From Bhargavaea sp. CC-171006 (GTDB lineage Bacteria; Bacillota; Bacilli; Bacillales_A; Planococcaceae), in contig NZ_QUZH01000032.1 in the NCBI RefSeq assembly GCF_009761675.1, positions 1 through 50,743 on the forward strand: a stretch of 50,743 nucleotides of DNA. Reading direction: 5' to 3'. Position numbers and translations under genes: made by a program. Shown here in pieces: positions 1 through 11,885 of this stretch (positions are counted from its first letter, which is position 1; each line of letters begins with the position of its first letter). The notes under the pieces are model-generated. The model was not told the origin of the DNA. It ran no database searches and saw only the letters and a list, made by a program, of their open reading frames with translations.

Positions 1-402
<402 letters not shown>

Positions 403-545
403 AGAGTATGAGTAAGCTCATACTTTAAAGCTGGCATATCAAGTGATATGTCCGATATCATTTGTTCCGTTTCCCCGACGGGTCGGGTTCCGGGAACTCA
501 TTTCATCAGCGTTTTGCTGTTCAGTTTTCAAGGTTCATGGTGTTG
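403..545 (-). other. rRNA operon leader with processing hairpins
   Basis: This is the transcribed leader between the rrn promoters and mature 16S. Two short perfect hairpins are visible just upstream of 16S: GTATGAG/CTCATAC at 406-423 and a CATATCA/TGATATG stem at 435-450. Further upstream is the motif CCTTGAAAACTGAACA, commonly seen in Bacillus rRNA spacers and leaders. The role in RNase processing and antitermination is inferred from rrn leaders in general. Confidence 0.7.
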
Positions 546-572
546 TTGTCATTGTTTGACAGCGACCTTACT

Positions 573-601
573 AATATAACACGCTTCAAAACTTAAGTCA
601 A
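573..601 (-). promoter_or_regulatory. rrn promoter P2 (sigma-A)
   Basis: On the minus strand TTGACT (596-601) is followed, after exactly 17 bases, by TATATT (573-578). This promoter is nearest to the 16S gene, and its placement about 170 bases before mature 16S fits Bacillus rrn P2 promoters. Confidence 0.8.
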
Positions 602-665
602 CAACATTTTATAACTTTTTCATTCCGTTCGCTGCGAAGTCCGTGTCGGAAACGCAACGTTGATA

Positions 666-694
666 ACTATACCACCGTAAAATGAACTGCGCAA
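666..694 (-). promoter_or_regulatory. rrn promoter P1 (sigma-A)
   Basis: On the minus strand TTGCGC (689-694), a 17-base spacer and TATAGT (666-671) form a second promoter, 93 bases upstream of P2. Tandem promoters are usual for Bacillus rRNA operons. Confidence 0.65.
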
Positions 695-762
695 GCCCCT
701 AAACTATAGTCGGAATCTTTGGTTTCACCAAGAAATTCAGTACAGCAGATTCTGTTTGAATA

Positions 763-802
763 GAAAAAACGCCTGTCTTCCCTCAAGAGGAAAACAGGCG
801 TG
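763..802 (-). terminator. Intrinsic terminator of lysS
   Basis: On the minus strand, just after the lysS stop, an ACGCCTGT/ACAGGCGT stem with an internal TTCC/GGAA pairing is followed by six Ts. It separates lysS from the rRNA promoters. Confidence 0.9.
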
Positions 803-808
803 TATCCT

Positions 809-2332
<1,524 letters not shown>

Positions 2333-2416
2333 TTACAGTCATGCGTTCATTGTACACAATCAAACCTGTTTCTTCACATATATTTACCCGAAAAAGACTC
2401 CCGCCGCCTCTATATA

Positions 2417-2442
2417 AGAAAAGCCGCCATAAAAGTGGCAGC
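2417..2442 (-). terminator. Terminator of the folate-dusB operon
   Basis: On the minus strand, shortly after the dusB stop, a GCTGCC/GGCGGC stem (with one G-T pair) is followed by TTTTC. The stem is short, so it may be only partly efficient. Confidence 0.6.
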
Positions 2443-2451
2443 CCCATTCCA

Positions 2452-3468
2452 TCAGACGGCGCTTGCAGCAGCCGGGTTGTTCTCCATCTGTTTCGCGAAG
2501 CCGAGAAGAAGCGTCTTGAGCTCATCCCCGGTTTCCGCCTGGTTGATCCCTTTGCGGATTCCCGCGTTGGCCCGGATCCCTTTCAGGTACCATGATGCGT
2601 GTTTGCGCATCTCGCGCACCGCGACGTATTCACCCTTCAGCTGCACGAGGCGGTCGAAATGCAGAAGGCAGACATCGATTTTTTCCTGTATGGAAGGCAT
2701 CCCGATCAGTTCCCCGGTTTCAAGGTACTTGACCGTGCGCCAAATCATCCACGGATCGCCGAGGGCGGCGCGGCCAATCATGACTCCGTCCACGCCGGTT
2801 TCATCCAGCATGCGGCCGGCATCTTGCGGCGTCTCGACGTCGCCGTTGCCGATCACCGGGATATTCACCGCTTCCTTCATCTTGCGGATCCAACTCCAGT
2901 CTGCCTCACCTTCATACAACTGTACGCGCGTGCGGCCATGGACAGCAATCGCCGCTCCGCCGGCCGCTTCGACGGCCTTGGCGTTTTCGACACCAAAGAG
3001 ATGGTCTTCATCCCAGCCGATGCGCATCTTGACGCTGACCGGTTTGTCTACGGCATCCACGACAGCTGACACCATTTCATGGATCTTGTCCGGGTCCAGA
3101 AGCCACTTGGCCCCCGCCTCGCATCGGATGATCTTGTTGACCGGGCACCCCATATTGATATCGATGATATCGGCATTCGAATACTGATCGACATATCTGG
3201 CCGCCTCGACAAGGTTTTCTTTGTCGCCGCCGAAAATCTGCAGCGAAAGGGGATATTCGCGCTCGTCGATGTACAGCATCTCCATCGTCTTTTCGTTCCG
3301 CTGGTTGATGCCCTTGTCACTGATCATCTCGGCGTATACGAGACCCGCGCCGAACTCTTTGACCGTAAGCCGGAATGCGGAGTTGCAGACGCCCGCCATC
3401 GGAGCGAGGACGACACGGTTATCCAATGTGATGTCCCCGATCTTGAACGGCTTGCGTGTTTCATTCAT
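2452..3468 (-). CDS. dusB: tRNA-dihydrouridine synthase DusB
   Basis: FMN- and NADPH-dependent enzyme that reduces specific uridines in the tRNA D-loop to dihydrouridine. The 338-residue protein shows the Dus TIM-barrel hallmarks: the N-terminal LAPMAGVCNSAFR flavin segment, the catalytic cysteine loop DINMGCPVNKI near residue 100, and the NGDV/GRAALGDPW phosphate-binding segments. AGGAGG precedes the ATG at 3468. It is the last gene of the folP-folB-folK unit, 55 bases after folK; B. subtilis has a small gene (yazB) in between, which is missing here. Identity is firm; the exact target uridine cannot be read from sequence. Confidence 0.97.
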   Translation of the reverse strand: MNETRKPFKIGDITLDNRVVLAPMAGVCNSAFRLTVKEFGAGLVYAEMISDKGINQRNEKTMEMLYIDEREYPLSLQIFGGDKENLVEAARYVDQYSNADIIDINMGCPVNKIIRCEAGAKWLLDPDKIHEMVSAVVDAVDKPVSVKMRIGWDEDHLFGVENAKAVEAAGGAAIAVHGRTRVQLYEGEADWSWIRKMKEAVNIPVIGNGDVETPQDAGRMLDETGVDGVMIGRAALGDPWMIWRTVKYLETGELIGMPSIQEKIDVCLLHFDRLVQLKGEYVAVREMRKHASWYLKGIRANAGIRKGINQAETGDELKTLLLGFAKQMENNPAAASAV

Positions 3469-3523
3469 TTCTTTTCCTCCTGCCTTGCCCGGTTTCCGGG
3501 CAGACTGCTGTATAGAAACCGGA

Positions 3524-4039
3524 TCACTTTCCCTCCAGGAAAGCGGCCGGTCCTTGAATCTGTTTATATAGCCGGATCCCGTCCCCGAGGTCGACTCCGG
3601 GAAAACCCGGGAAGCGTCTCTTCAGCGAATCAGCAAGATCCGGATCCGTCTCGAGGAGCGGCACGAGAACGAACGCCCGCTCATGCATACGCGGATGCGG
3701 GACAGTCAGTTTCTCCGTTTCCATATTTTCATCATTGAACAGAAGAATGTCAAGGTCGCATACCCTCGGTCCCCAGCGCACCGTCCTCACACGGCCGATC
3801 TCCGCCTCGATTCCGAGACAAGCATCCAGAAGCTCCTCCGCTCCGAGCGCAGTCCGCAGCCGGAACACCATGTTAAGGAATGCGGCCTGGTCCTCGTAGC
3901 CCACCGGATCGGTTTCATAGATGGAAGAAACGCGGTCCAGTTCCGTTCCGGGCAGGCCGTTTAGCCGGGTTGCCGCTTCGCGCAGATAAGCTTCGCGGTC
4001 CCCCATATTGGAACCGGCGGACAGATAGGCGATGTTCAT
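3524..4039 (-). CDS. folK: 6-hydroxymethyl-dihydropterin pyrophosphokinase
   Basis: Transfers pyrophosphate from ATP to 6-hydroxymethyl-7,8-dihydropterin, the step before dihydropteroate synthase in folate synthesis. The 171-residue protein begins MNIAYLSAGSNMGDRE, matching HPPK N-termini, and has the signature RWGPRVCDLDILLF with the metal-binding Asp pair. I chose the ATG at 4039 because it begins at this conserved motif and overlaps the folB stop by four bases (ATGA), implying coupled translation; a longer open frame upstream lies wholly inside folB. It is followed by dusB. Confidence 0.97.
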   Translation of the reverse strand: MNIAYLSAGSNMGDREAYLREAATRLNGLPGTELDRVSSIYETDPVGYEDQAAFLNMVFRLRTALGAEELLDACLGIEAEIGRVRTVRWGPRVCDLDILLFNDENMETEKLTVPHPRMHERAFVLVPLLETDPDLADSLKRRFPGFPGVDLGDGIRLYKQIQGPAAFLEGK

Positions 4040-4407
4040 GAAAATCGCCCTCTCGTGATGTCCACTTCGACCGCACGGTAATGTCCCGGGATCGGAGGAT
4101 CGGGCTTGATGACACGCACCCGGCAACCTTCGACCTTGTCACCGAAGTCCGACAGGATCGCCGAAGCGATCCGCTCCGCGACTGCCTCGATCAGTTTCAC
4201 AGGTTCGCCTTCTACAATTTTCTTCACGACCGCATAGGCATCCGCGTAGTTCACAGTCTTGTCCAGGTCATCGGTTCGCCCTGCCTCTTCCAGACTGACG
4301 GCAAGGGACAGCGACACAAGGAACCGCTGGCCGATCTTCGTTTCTTCCGGCAGTGCGCCGTGGTATCCGTAGAACTGCATCTCATGCAGGTGAATGTAGT
4401 CCATCAC
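4036..4407 (-). CDS. folB: Dihydroneopterin aldolase
   Basis: Cleaves dihydroneopterin to 6-hydroxymethyl-dihydropterin and glycolaldehyde. The 123-residue protein starts MMDYIHLHEMQFYGYHGALPEE; the FYGYHG segment with the following Glu is the family signature, and a second conserved block, LIEAVAERIA, lies near residue 75. It overlaps folP upstream and folK downstream by four bases each (ATGA), so the three folate genes form one translationally coupled operon. The usual partner genes pabA, pabB and pabC for p-aminobenzoate are absent from this locus. Confidence 0.96.
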   Translation of the reverse strand: MMDYIHLHEMQFYGYHGALPEETKIGQRFLVSLSLAVSLEEAGRTDDLDKTVNYADAYAVVKKIVEGEPVKLIEAVAERIASAILSDFGDKVEGCRVRVIKPDPPIPGHYRAVEVDITRGRFS

Positions 4408-5258
4408 AAGTCTCCTTTGTATGCCGTCTTGCCCGTCAGCACGTCCATCATCCTTGTCATGCGGGCAATTTCCTTCACGTCATGGACACGCACCATATGG
4501 CAGCCCTTGTCTACGCCGAAACAGACTGTCGCACCCGTGCCTTCCATGCGCTCATCCACCGGAAGGTCCAGGATGTTGCCGATCATTCGCTTGCGGGAGG
4601 TGGCGAGCAGCACCGGGTAGCCCATTGCGACGAGATCGTCCAGGTGTTGCATCATCAGGATGTTTTCATGGGTCGACTTGGCGAAGCCGATGCCCGGATC
4701 CAGCCAGATGTTGCGGTCGCTGACTCCGGCGTCCTTCGCGATTTTGATGCTTTCTTCAAGGTCAGCCTTCGCATCGGGCCAGAAATCACCGTAATCCGCC
4801 TCTTCCCTGTTGTGCATGAGGATGATTGGCACATCCCGCTCCGCTGCAAGTTTCGCGATGTCCGGCTCCCGCTTGGCTCCCCAGATGTCATTGATGATAT
4901 GCGCGCCTGCATCAAGCGCGCCCTTGGCCACATCCGCCTTGTACGTGTCGACCGACAGGCAGATGCCTTCCTCGTCCTTGAGCCGCTCGATCACCGGGAC
5001 GATCCGGGACAGTTCCTCGTCCACCGAGATGACTTTATGACCGGGTCTGGTCGACTCGCCGCCGACATCGATGATCATCGCCCCTTCATCTCTCATCCGG
5101 AGCGCCTTGCGGACCGCGTCATCCGTCCCATTATGCCGCCCTCCGTCGGAAAAAGAGTCGGGCGTCACATTCAGGATGCCCATGACCACCGTTTCTTTAT
5201 TGAAATCCATGGACGCGCCGCCGATCTGATAGCGGCCGTCGCTGCCGTTGAATGCCAT
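4404..5258 (-). CDS. folP: Dihydropteroate synthase
   Basis: Condenses hydroxymethyl-dihydropterin pyrophosphate with p-aminobenzoate to form dihydropteroate; the target of sulfonamides. The 284-residue TIM barrel carries VMGILNVTPDSFSDGG, the pterin-binding DVGGESTRPG loop, DIWG near residue 145, and the C-terminal VRVHDV motif. The ATG at 5258 follows TAGGAGGT with good spacing. The first gene of the folP-folB-folK-dusB operon, it is separated from cysK by a terminator. A weak candidate promoter (TGGAAA, 18 bases, TAAGAT) and a small GCGGC/GCCGC hairpin lie in its leader. In B. subtilis pabB-pabA-pabC precede this gene (called sul there). Confidence 0.97.
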   Translation of the reverse strand: MAFNGSDGRYQIGGASMDFNKETVVMGILNVTPDSFSDGGRHNGTDDAVRKALRMRDEGAMIIDVGGESTRPGHKVISVDEELSRIVPVIERLKDEEGICLSVDTYKADVAKGALDAGAHIINDIWGAKREPDIAKLAAERDVPIILMHNREEADYGDFWPDAKADLEESIKIAKDAGVSDRNIWLDPGIGFAKSTHENILMMQHLDDLVAMGYPVLLATSRKRMIGNILDLPVDERMEGTGATVCFGVDKGCHMVRVHDVKEIARMTRMMDVLTGKTAYKGDL

Positions 5259-5368
5259 GCTGCCATACCTCCTAGTTCACTGCGGCTCCTGCCGCTCTTC
5301 TCCTCATCTTACAGCGGACCGGCACTGTTTTTCCATAGGGAATGCGGGAACATCCCAAAACGGACAAA

Positions 5369-5395
5369 ACAAAAAGAGGGCCGGAGCCCCCTTTC
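5369..5395 (-). terminator. Terminator of cysK
   Basis: On the minus strand a nine-pair AAAGGGGGC/GCCCTCTTT stem with one wobble pair runs into a T-rich tract shortly after the cysK stop. Confidence 0.8.
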
Positions 5396-5409
5396 GGTGT
5401 TCTGTATGA

Positions 5410-6333
5410 TCAGTCGAACTGGTAGAGCGGTGTGCTCAGGTAGCGCTCGCCATTGGACGGGATGATGGCGACGACTGTCTTGCCCTTGCCGAGCTTTTTC
5501 GCCGTCTCGAGTGCCGCATAGATGGCCGCGCCGGACGAGACGCCGCCGAGGATGCCTTCCTGGCGTGCGGTCTTGCGCGCCGTGTCGTACGCATCCTCAT
5601 CGGATACCTGGATGATTTCATCGTAGATCCCCGTATCCAGCACCTCCGGCACAAATCCCGCGCCGATTCCCTGGATTTTGTGCGGGCCGGACTGTCCGCC
5701 GGAAAGGACCGGGGATTTCTCCGGCTCTACCGCGATGATTTTCACTTCCGGGAAGCGTTCTTTCAGGACGCCGCCAGCGCCGGTGATGGTCCCGCCGGTG
5801 CCGATGCCGGAGATGAACGCATCGACCCGGTCAAGGGAGTCCGCGATTTCCGGGCCTGTTGTCAGGCGGTGGATTTCAGGATTCGAGAAGTTCTCGAACT
5901 GCTGAGGCAGGAACCAGCCATTTTGCTCTGCCAGTTCATTGGCTTTGGCGATGGCGCCTTTCATGCCATCCGCCCCCGGAGTGAGCACGAGTTCCGCACC
6001 ATACGCGCGGAGGAGGTTCCGTCGCTCCATGCTCATTGTGTCCGGCATGACGATGACTGTTTTGTAGCCTTTGGCCGCCGCAACCATGGCAAGGCCAATT
6101 CCTGTGTTACCGCTGGTCGGCTCGATGATTGTGCCGCCTTCCTGCAGCTTGCCTTCCTTTTCCGCCTGCTCGACCATCGCAAGCGCAATCCGGTCCTTGA
6201 CGCTGCTGCCCGGGTTGAAGTACTCCAGCTTCAGGTAGATGTCTGCATCATTTTCCCCCGTCAGGCGATTCACCTTGACGAGCGGCGTCTGATGAATGAG
6301 ATCTGTAATCGAATTTCCTACTCGTGTTTTCAT
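5410..6333 (-). CDS. cysK: Cysteine synthase (O-acetylserine thiol-lyase)
   Basis: PLP enzyme that makes cysteine from O-acetylserine and sulfide. The PLP lysine is in [12 protein letters not shown] (about residue 46), and the substrate/phosphate loop is [19 protein letters not shown]-like PLP-phosphate loop is present as GVSSGAAI. I place the start at the ATG at 6333 ([19 protein letters not shown], 307 residues), because GGAGTGATC precedes it and the family begins there; an upstream ATG at 6357 lacks a ribosome site. It is a single-gene unit with its own promoter and terminator. In B. subtilis CysK also moonlights with the regulator CymR; no clear CymR site was identified here. Confidence 0.96.
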   Translation of the reverse strand: MKTRVGNSITDLIHQTPLVKVNRLTGENDADIYLKLEYFNPGSSVKDRIALAMVEQAEKEGKLQEGGTIIEPTSGNTGIGLAMVAAAKGYKTVIVMPDTMSMERRNLLRAYGAELVLTPGADGMKGAIAKANELAEQNGWFLPQQFENFSNPEIHRLTTGPEIADSLDRVDAFISGIGTGGTITGAGGVLKERFPEVKIIAVEPEKSPVLSGGQSGPHKIQGIGAGFVPEVLDTGIYDEIIQVSDEDAYDTARKTARQEGILGGVSSGAAIYAALETAKKLGKGKTVVAIIPSNGERYLSTPLYQFD

Positions 6334-6379
6334 CCCGATCACTCCAATCCCTATCATTCCAATAGGCTTTATTTCCTAC

Positions 6380-6409
6380 ATGATATCAATGTATGCACGG
6401 AGGTGTCAA
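6380..6409 (-). promoter_or_regulatory. cysK promoter (sigma-A)
   Basis: TTGACA (6404-6409), an 18-base spacer and TATCAT (6380-6385) on the minus strand, about 45 bases before the chosen cysK start. Confidence 0.7.
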
Positions 6410-6463
6410 TCAGTACAATTCCACATTCTGCTCCGCTCCTCCTCTTTTCAGGAGCCGCCCAGA

Positions 6464-6493
6464 AGAAAAAAGCATGCCCTCAGGCATGCTTTT
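6464..6493 (-). terminator. Terminator of the coaX-hslO-yacD operon
   Basis: On the minus strand a perfect AAAAGCATGCC/GGCATGCTTTT hairpin with a short loop and T tract follows the yacD stop directly. Confidence 0.93.
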
Positions 6494-6500
6494 GAGCTTC

Positions 6501-7430
6501 TTATTCTTTTCCGTAGATCCATTCCGCTCCAAATTCTTCCCAGAATGATTCCGGGGTTACGGACTGCGAAAGCTGTTCGATGGCGAGCTCCCGGCGGATC
6601 TGGTCTTTGACGTCCTTGAACTTGAACAGGCGGCCTTCGGCAGAATCGCTCACTTTCAGAAGAGCGACTGTTCCATCGGCAAGGGCGATCGGGCCGGCGG
6701 TTTCTCCGGCCTTCATCCCACTGACGGCTTTGATGATGGCGGGATCGGAGTTTTCCGAAGACTCGCTGATATAGCCTAGTTCCCCGCCGAGGCTGCCGGA
6801 AGCGCGGTCGATTGAACGTTCGCGTGCCAATGCTTCAAACGATGACCCGCTTTCCAGTTCGGCAAGCGCCTTTTCTGCCTCCGACTGGTCCGGCAGAATG
6901 ATGGCGGCCGTTCTGTAAGATGGCTTTACATCGTACAGCGCTTCGTTTTTCTCATAATACTCTTTGACCGCCTCGTCCTCGATGATGACGTCTTTCGTCA
7001 GCACTTTCTCAAGAATCAGCTGTGACCGCACCTGTTTGCGCAGGGGCTCGCCCGTCAGTTCACCGGTGCCTTCGCCGCCTGTACGCAACATGGCGATTTC
7101 CAGGTCGATTTCGTCTTCGGAGACCTTGATGCCGTATTCCTCCGCGGCGGCCTCCATGACTTTCTGATTGACGAGCTCGCGGAGTGTCTCACGACCGACC
7201 CGTTCCTCCATGGCCGCCACCCACTCTTCCTGGGTGACGGTCTCCTTCCCGACGGATGCCACCTGTTCCCCGGTGCCGGCGGACTTCACACCGCCGCCGT
7301 CCTTTGTCACCCATAGCGTGAACCACAGCAGGTTGCCGGCGAGCAGAATTCCGAGAACAACAAGGACCGGTTTCGTCTTCAGACGGCGCTTGCGTACCGG
7401 CTGTTCCGGCTCAGTTCTTGTCCTTCTCAT
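6501..7430 (-). CDS. yacD: Membrane-anchored parvulin-type peptidyl-prolyl isomerase
   Basis: Probable extracytoplasmic foldase of the PrsA/SurA type. The 309-residue protein has a basic N-terminus, one membrane segment at about residues 22-42 ([20 protein letters not shown]), a SurA-like helical region ([12 protein letters not shown] to [13 protein letters not shown]), a parvulin domain at about residues 170-265 with [12 protein letters not shown], and a short C-terminal helix. No lipobox cysteine is present, so it is held by its uncleaved membrane helix, unlike lipoprotein PrsA. It overlaps hslO by 20 bases and occupies the position of B. subtilis yacD between hslO and cysK. The substrate is unknown. 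Confidence 0.88.
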   Translation of the reverse strand: MRRTRTEPEQPVRKRRLKTKPVLVVLGILLAGNLLWFTLWVTKDGGGVKSAGTGEQVASVGKETVTQEEWVAAMEERVGRETLRELVNQKVMEAAAEEYGIKVSEDEIDLEIAMLRTGGEGTGELTGEPLRKQVRSQLILEKVLTKDVIIEDEAVKEYYEKNEALYDVKPSYRTAAIILPDQSEAEKALAELESGSSFEALARERSIDRASGSLGGELGYISESSENSDPAIIKAVSGMKAGETAGPIALADGTVALLKVSDSAEGRLFKFKDVKDQIRRELAIEQLSQSVTPESFWEEFGAEWIYGKE

Positions 7431-8298
7431 CGCTTAGAAATCCTCTCAGCTCATCTTCGGAGAATTGATACTTTTCCAGGCAGAAGTGGCACTGCGCCTC
7501 GGCTCCGTGATCTTCTTCGATCATCTCGCGGATCTCCTGGTCCCCGAGCCCTTTGATCGCGTTGCCGAACCGCTCCTTGGAGCAATCACATTCGAAGGAA
7601 ACCGGCATCGTATCGATAAACCGGACATTTTCCGTGCCGAGCACTTCCTGCAGAATCTCTTCCGGCGTCAGGCCGTCTTCAATCTGCCGGGATACCGGGC
7701 GGGCTACCGTGATCCTCTCCTCAAGCAGGGTGATCGTTTCGTCGGACGCGCCCGGCATGACCTGGATGATGAAGCCGCCGGCCGCCTTGACGGTATTATC
7801 AGGATTGACAAGAACGCCCAGCGCGACTGCGGACGGCACCTGCTCGGAAACCGTCAGGTACTGTGTGAAGTCTTCGGCGATTTCACCGGAAACGATCGGC
7901 ACCTGACCTGTGAAGTGGTCACGGAGACCGAGATCCTTCACGACGGAAAACATTCCATCGGTCCCGACGGCACGGCGGACGTCAAGCTTGCCTTGTTTGT
8001 TCAGGTCAAAATGGACATATGGATCCGAAATATATCCGCGCACGTGGCCTTTTGCATCCGAATCGGCGAGGATGGCACCCGCGGGGCCTCCTCCCTCGAC
8101 TTTGACGGTCAGCTTGCCGTCACCTTTCAGCATGGAACCGAGCATGACCGTGCCTGTCAGCGTTCTGCCGAGTGCGGCGGTTGCCGTCGGCCAGGACTGG
8201 TGGCGGCGCTGTGCTTCACCTGCAGTTTCCGTCGTCCGGGCACCCAAGACGCGGATCGTTCCGTCAAAAGCCAGGCCTTTCACGATATAATCAGACAT
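7411..8298 (-). CDS. hslO: Redox-regulated chaperone Hsp33
   Basis: Cytosolic holdase that becomes active when its zinc cysteines are oxidised. The 295-residue protein has the usual length, the N-terminal [17 protein letters not shown] domain, and the C-terminal zinc centre CDC ... CHFC with about 30 residues in between, the family redox switch. I start it at the ATG at 8298 (MSDYIVKG), preceded by AAGGAG; an upstream in-frame ATG at 8316 lies on the ribosome site. It follows coaX by 18 bases and overlaps yacD, forming a coaX-hslO-yacD operon as in Bacillus. Confidence 0.97.
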   Translation of the reverse strand: MSDYIVKGLAFDGTIRVLGARTTETAGEAQRRHQSWPTATAALGRTLTGTVMLGSMLKGDGKLTVKVEGGGPAGAILADSDAKGHVRGYISDPYVHFDLNKQGKLDVRRAVGTDGMFSVVKDLGLRDHFTGQVPIVSGEIAEDFTQYLTVSEQVPSAVALGVLVNPDNTVKAAGGFIIQVMPGASDETITLLEERITVARPVSRQIEDGLTPEEILQEVLGTENVRFIDTMPVSFECDCSKERFGNAIKGLGDQEIREMIEEDHGAEAQCHFCLEKYQFSEDELRGFLSDEKDKN

Positions 8299-8316
8299 GT
8301 GATCCAACTCCTTCAT

Positions 8317-9081
8317 TCATTGATTGCGGTCGTAAATCAGCTTCAGGCCCTTGAGTGTCAGATGGCTGTCAACGATGTCGATGGCGTCCGTTTCGCTGGC
8401 GATGAGCGGTGCAAGACCGCCTGTCGCGATGACTTTCGGATCCGTGCCCGCCATTTCCTTGATGCGTGCAATCAGGCCCTCCACCTGGCCGACATAGCCA
8501 TAGACGATCCCGGCCTGCATGGCTGCGACCGTGTTTTTCCCGAGGACATTTTCCGGACGGACAAGTTCCACGCGCGGCAGCTTGGATGCGCGTTCGAAAA
8601 GCGCTTCGGTCGAGATGCCAATCCCCGGTGCGATAACACCGCCCATGTATTCCTTTTTGTCATTGATGTAGCAGAGCGTAGTTGCAGTGCCGAAATCGAC
8701 GATGATGAGCGGGCTTCCGTATTCATGAATTCCGGCTACCGCGTTGACGATCCGGTCCGCGCCGACCTCGCGCGGGTTCTCATATTTGATGTTCAGGCCG
8801 GTTTTGACGCCGGGCCCGACGACGAGCGGCGTCAGGCCAAAATACTTCTCGCACATATGCTCAAGCGCAAACATGATCGGCGGCACGACGGATGAGATGA
8901 TGATGCCATCGATCGTCTTCATGTCGAGACCGGCATGGGCGAACAGCGACTTGACCTGCATGCCGAACTCGTCTTCCGTTTTCCGGCGGTCGGTACCCAT
9001 CCGCCACTGATAGATCAGCTCGTCCCCTTTGTATACACCAAGGACAATATTTGTATTCCCGGTATCCATTACCAGAATCAT
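8317..9081 (-). CDS. coaX: Type III pantothenate kinase
   Basis: Phosphorylates pantothenate, the first step of coenzyme A synthesis. Type III enzymes belong to the ASKHA fold; the sequence shows the N-terminal phosphate loop [15 protein letters not shown], the [10 protein letters not shown] segment with the conserved Asp near residue 100, and [11 protein letters not shown] and GGVIAPG loops. Length is 254 residues. The second ATG (9081) is chosen because GAGGA lies seven bases before it and it matches CoaX N-termini; an ATG two codons upstream is possible. First gene of the operon with hslO and yacD, directly behind the ftsH terminator. Confidence 0.96.
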   Translation of the reverse strand: MILVMDTGNTNIVLGVYKGDELIYQWRMGTDRRKTEDEFGMQVKSLFAHAGLDMKTIDGIIISSVVPPIMFALEHMCEKYFGLTPLVVGPGVKTGLNIKYENPREVGADRIVNAVAGIHEYGSPLIIVDFGTATTLCYINDKKEYMGGVIAPGIGISTEALFERASKLPRVELVRPENVLGKNTVAAMQAGIVYGYVGQVEGLIARIKEMAGTDPKVIATGGLAPLIASETDAIDIVDSHLTLKGLKLIYDRNQ

Positions 9082-9140
9082 GGCCATTCCTCACTTATTC
9101 ATTCGATTGTCCGTAACATCATATCACAATCGCAGCCGGC

Positions 9141-9175
9141 AAAAAAAGCCGGCGCCCCTAATTAGGGGCGCCGGT
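9141..9175 (-). terminator. Strong terminator of ftsH
   Basis: On the minus strand a perfect ACCGGCGCCCCT/AGGGGCGCCGG(C) hairpin with a four-base loop is followed by seven Ts. It separates ftsH from coaX. Confidence 0.95.
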
Positions 9176-9184
9176 CTGATAGGC

Positions 9185-11185
9185 TTAATCGATTCCAGGT
9201 CCCTTCCGGTCTTCGCGGATCGGGCCTTGAGGTGTCTCGGTGTTTGAGCCGTCTTCCTGCGGGAGGTCACCCGAAGAAGGATCGTACGGCGCTCCTGTCG
9301 AATCCGGCGTCGCTTCAGTTTCGGGCTCTTGGCCTTCTTCATCAAGCGGCTCCGGGAGCCTGCCGTGATCTTCAAGGTGCTTGATGTCCCGTGCGTCGAG
9401 CGTCTCTTTTGTGAGAAGCGTGTTCGCAATGAGATCAAGCAGATCGCGGCGTTCGGTCAGGATTTTCTTGGTGCGCGCATACTGCTCTTTGATCATGTCC
9501 ATCATTTCCTGGTCGATCTCATAGGCGATCTTATCGGAGTAATTCTGCTCCGAACCGATGTCCCGGCCAAGGAAGACGTTGCCGCCCTGGCTCTGCCCGT
9601 ACTGCATCGGACCAAGCTTTTCGCTCATCCCATACTCGGTGACCATCTGGCGGACAATACCCGTCGCACGCTGGAAGTCGTTGTGCGCGCCGGTCGACAC
9701 TTCGCCGAAGACGATGTCTTCAGCGGCACGGCCGCCGAGGAGGCCGGACACCTTGTCGAGAAGTTCAGGCTTCGTCATGAAGTAGCGGTCTTCCTTAGGA
9801 AGCATGACCGCATACCCACCCGCCTGACCGCGGGGAACGATGGTCACTTTGTGGACCATTTCCGCTTCATCGAGCGTCAGGCCGATAACAACGTGGCCCG
9901 CTTCGTGGAATGCGACAATTTTGCGTTCCTTCTCGGAGATGACGCGGCTCTTCTTGGCAGGCCCCGCGATAACGCGGTCCGTCGCCTCGTCGATATCGGT
10001 CATGTCGATCTTTTTCTTGTTGCGGCGTGCCGCTACAAGGGCAGCCTCGTTAAGGAGGTTTTCAAGGTCCGCCCCGGAGAAGCCCGGTGTGCGGGCCGCG
10101 ATCGCCTTGAGATCGACGGAGTCCGCGAGCGGCTTGTTGCGTGCATGGACCTTCAGGACTGCTTCGCGTCCCTTCACATCAGGACGTCCGACCGTGATCT
10201 GACGGTCGAAACGTCCCGGGCGAAGAAGCGCAGGGTCGAGGATGTCCGGACGGTTCGTTGCGGCGATAATGATGATACCTTCGTTTTCGCCGAATCCGTC
10301 CATCTCCACGAGAAGCTGGTTCAGCGTCTGCTCACGTTCATCATGGCCGCCGCCGAGGCCGGCGCCGCGCTGGCGCCCGACCGCGTCGATCTCATCAATG
10401 AAGATGATACACGGCGCATTTTTCTTCGCGTTTTCGAACAGGTCACGCACACGGGATGCCCCGACACCGACGAACATCTCAACGAAGTCCGAGCCGGAGA
10501 TCGAGAAGAACGGCACGCCGGCTTCACCGGCAACCGCTCGGGCGAGGAGTGTCTTACCGGTACCCGGAGGTCCGACAAGGAGAATACCTTTCGGAATGCG
10601 TGCACCGATGCTGTCGAACTTGGAAGGGTCCTTCAGGAAGTCGACGACCTCCACCAGTTCGGCTTTTTCTTCATCGGCGCCGGCCACGTCATTGAACGTG
10701 ACCTTTTTCTTTTCTTCGCTATACAGTTTGGCTTTGCTCTTGCCGAAGTTCATGACCCGGTTGCCGCCGCCCTGCGCCTGGTTCAGCAGGAAGAAGAAGA
10801 GGATGATGATGATGATGAACGGAATGAGCCCTGTCAGGAACTGGACCCAGCCGCTTGATTGGGGTGCAGGCAGGAAGGTGATCTCGGTGTCGGACTGGTC
10901 CGCCACGCGGTCGATCTCATTCATGAGCTGCTCGTTGTCCGGAGGAATGTTGACAATGAAGGTTTCGCCTTCCTTGGCGTCATTCATCGTTCCCCGGACC
11001 TCGTACACCAGCTGGTTTGGCTGGATGGTCGCCTCTTTGATGTCCCCGTCGGCCAGAGCCGTCAGGAACTCGTTATACGTCAGGTTTTTCGTCTGTGTAT
11101 TCGGGTTATTGAACGAACCAAAGATCCCCATGATTACGAGGAAAATCAGGCCGTACAAGATGGTATACCTTAATATTCGGTTCAT
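9185..11185 (-). CDS. ftsH: ATP-dependent membrane zinc metalloprotease FtsH
   Basis: Membrane-bound AAA protease that degrades misfolded membrane proteins and regulators. The 666-residue protein has an N-terminal membrane helix ([19 protein letters not shown]), an extracytoplasmic domain to about residue 110, a second helix ([19 protein letters not shown]), the AAA domain with Walker A GPPGTGKT, Walker B IIFIDEID and the pore FVEMFVGVG, and the zinc protease site HEAGH. The acidic, proline-rich C-terminal tail is poorly conserved. I start at the ATG at 11185, which has GAGGAGG before it; an upstream in-frame start (11251) has none. A weak promoter (TTGGCG, 17 bases, TAAGAT, 11223-11251) precedes it. 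In B. subtilis FtsH is needed for efficient sporulation entry. Confidence 0.97.
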   Translation of the reverse strand: MNRILRYTILYGLIFLVIMGIFGSFNNPNTQTKNLTYNEFLTALADGDIKEATIQPNQLVYEVRGTMNDAKEGETFIVNIPPDNEQLMNEIDRVADQSDTEITFLPAPQSSGWVQFLTGLIPFIIIIILFFFLLNQAQGGGNRVMNFGKSKAKLYSEEKKKVTFNDVAGADEEKAELVEVVDFLKDPSKFDSIGARIPKGILLVGPPGTGKTLLARAVAGEAGVPFFSISGSDFVEMFVGVGASRVRDLFENAKKNAPCIIFIDEIDAVGRQRGAGLGGGHDEREQTLNQLLVEMDGFGENEGIIIIAATNRPDILDPALLRPGRFDRQITVGRPDVKGREAVLKVHARNKPLADSVDLKAIAARTPGFSGADLENLLNEAALVAARRNKKKIDMTDIDEATDRVIAGPAKKSRVISEKERKIVAFHEAGHVVIGLTLDEAEMVHKVTIVPRGQAGGYAVMLPKEDRYFMTKPELLDKVSGLLGGRAAEDIVFGEVSTGAHNDFQRATGIVRQMVTEYGMSEKLGPMQYGQSQGGNVFLGRDIGSEQNYSDKIAYEIDQEMMDMIKEQYARTKKILTERRDLLDLIANTLLTKETLDARDIKHLEDHGRLPEPLDEEGQEPETEATPDSTGAPYDPSSGDLPQEDGSNTETPQGPIREDRKGPGID

Positions 11186-11342
11186 CCCGAGCCTCCTCAC
11201 CATTAAAAGAAAACTATAGTAAATCTTATCATAGGACCCGACCGCCGCCAAAAGAAAAGGCTTTGGCTGGAAATGGTCCGCGGAACACGATCCAAAACCC
11301 TTTTTCCGTCGATTTCCCTATTTCTTTAAGCGTCCGGATCCG

Positions 11343-11885
11343 TCAGAACGAATAGATCTCTTTTTTCAGGACGCCGATGTACGGAAGGTTCCGGTATTTT
11401 TCCGCGTAGTCGAGGCCATAGCCGACGACGAACGCGTCCGGAACTTCAAACCCGACCATGTCCGCCTTCAGGTCCACCTTGCGGCCTGTCGGCTTGTCGA
11501 GCAGCGTGACGATCTTGATGGAGTTCGCCTTCCGGTACTTGAGGAGGTCGATCAGATAGCTGAGTGTTTTGCCGCTGTCGATGATGTCCTCGATGATCAG
11601 GACATCGCGTCCCTCAACGCTCGTGTTAAGGTCCTTGACGATCTTCACTTCGCCGGAAGATACGGTTGCATTGCCGTAGCTGGAGACGTCCATGAAGTCG
11701 ATCTCGATATAGCCGTCAAAGCGCTTGATCAGGTCGCTCATGAACGGGAGCGCGCCTTTCAGCACGCCGATCGCGAGCGGAAACTTCCCTTCGTACTCTT
11801 TTGTTAGCGCAGCCCCCAGCTCGGCGATTTTCTCCTGGAGCTCCTCCTCAGAGATGAGGGTCTGTTCGATATCGTTTCCAATCAT
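11343..11885 (-). CDS. hpt: Hypoxanthine-guanine phosphoribosyltransferase
   Basis: Purine salvage enzyme forming IMP and GMP from hypoxanthine or guanine and PRPP. The 180-residue protein carries the PRPP-binding motif [15 protein letters not shown] start at the ATG at 11885 ([12 protein letters not shown]), which has AGGAGG before it and overlaps the tilS stop as ATGA; the longer frame reads back into tilS. The tilS-hpt pair followed by ftsH is the standard Bacillales order. In B. subtilis and Listeria TilS and HprT cooperate in ftsH expression, which the arrangement here would permit. Confidence 0.97.
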   Translation of the reverse strand: MIGNDIEQTLISEEELQEKIAELGAALTKEYEGKFPLAIGVLKGALPFMSDLIKRFDGYIEIDFMDVSSYGNATVSSGEVKIVKDLNTSVEGRDVLIIEDIIDSGKTLSYLIDLLKYRKANSIKIVTLLDKPTGRKVDLKADMVGFEVPDAFVVGYGLDYAEKYRNLPYIGVLKKEIYSF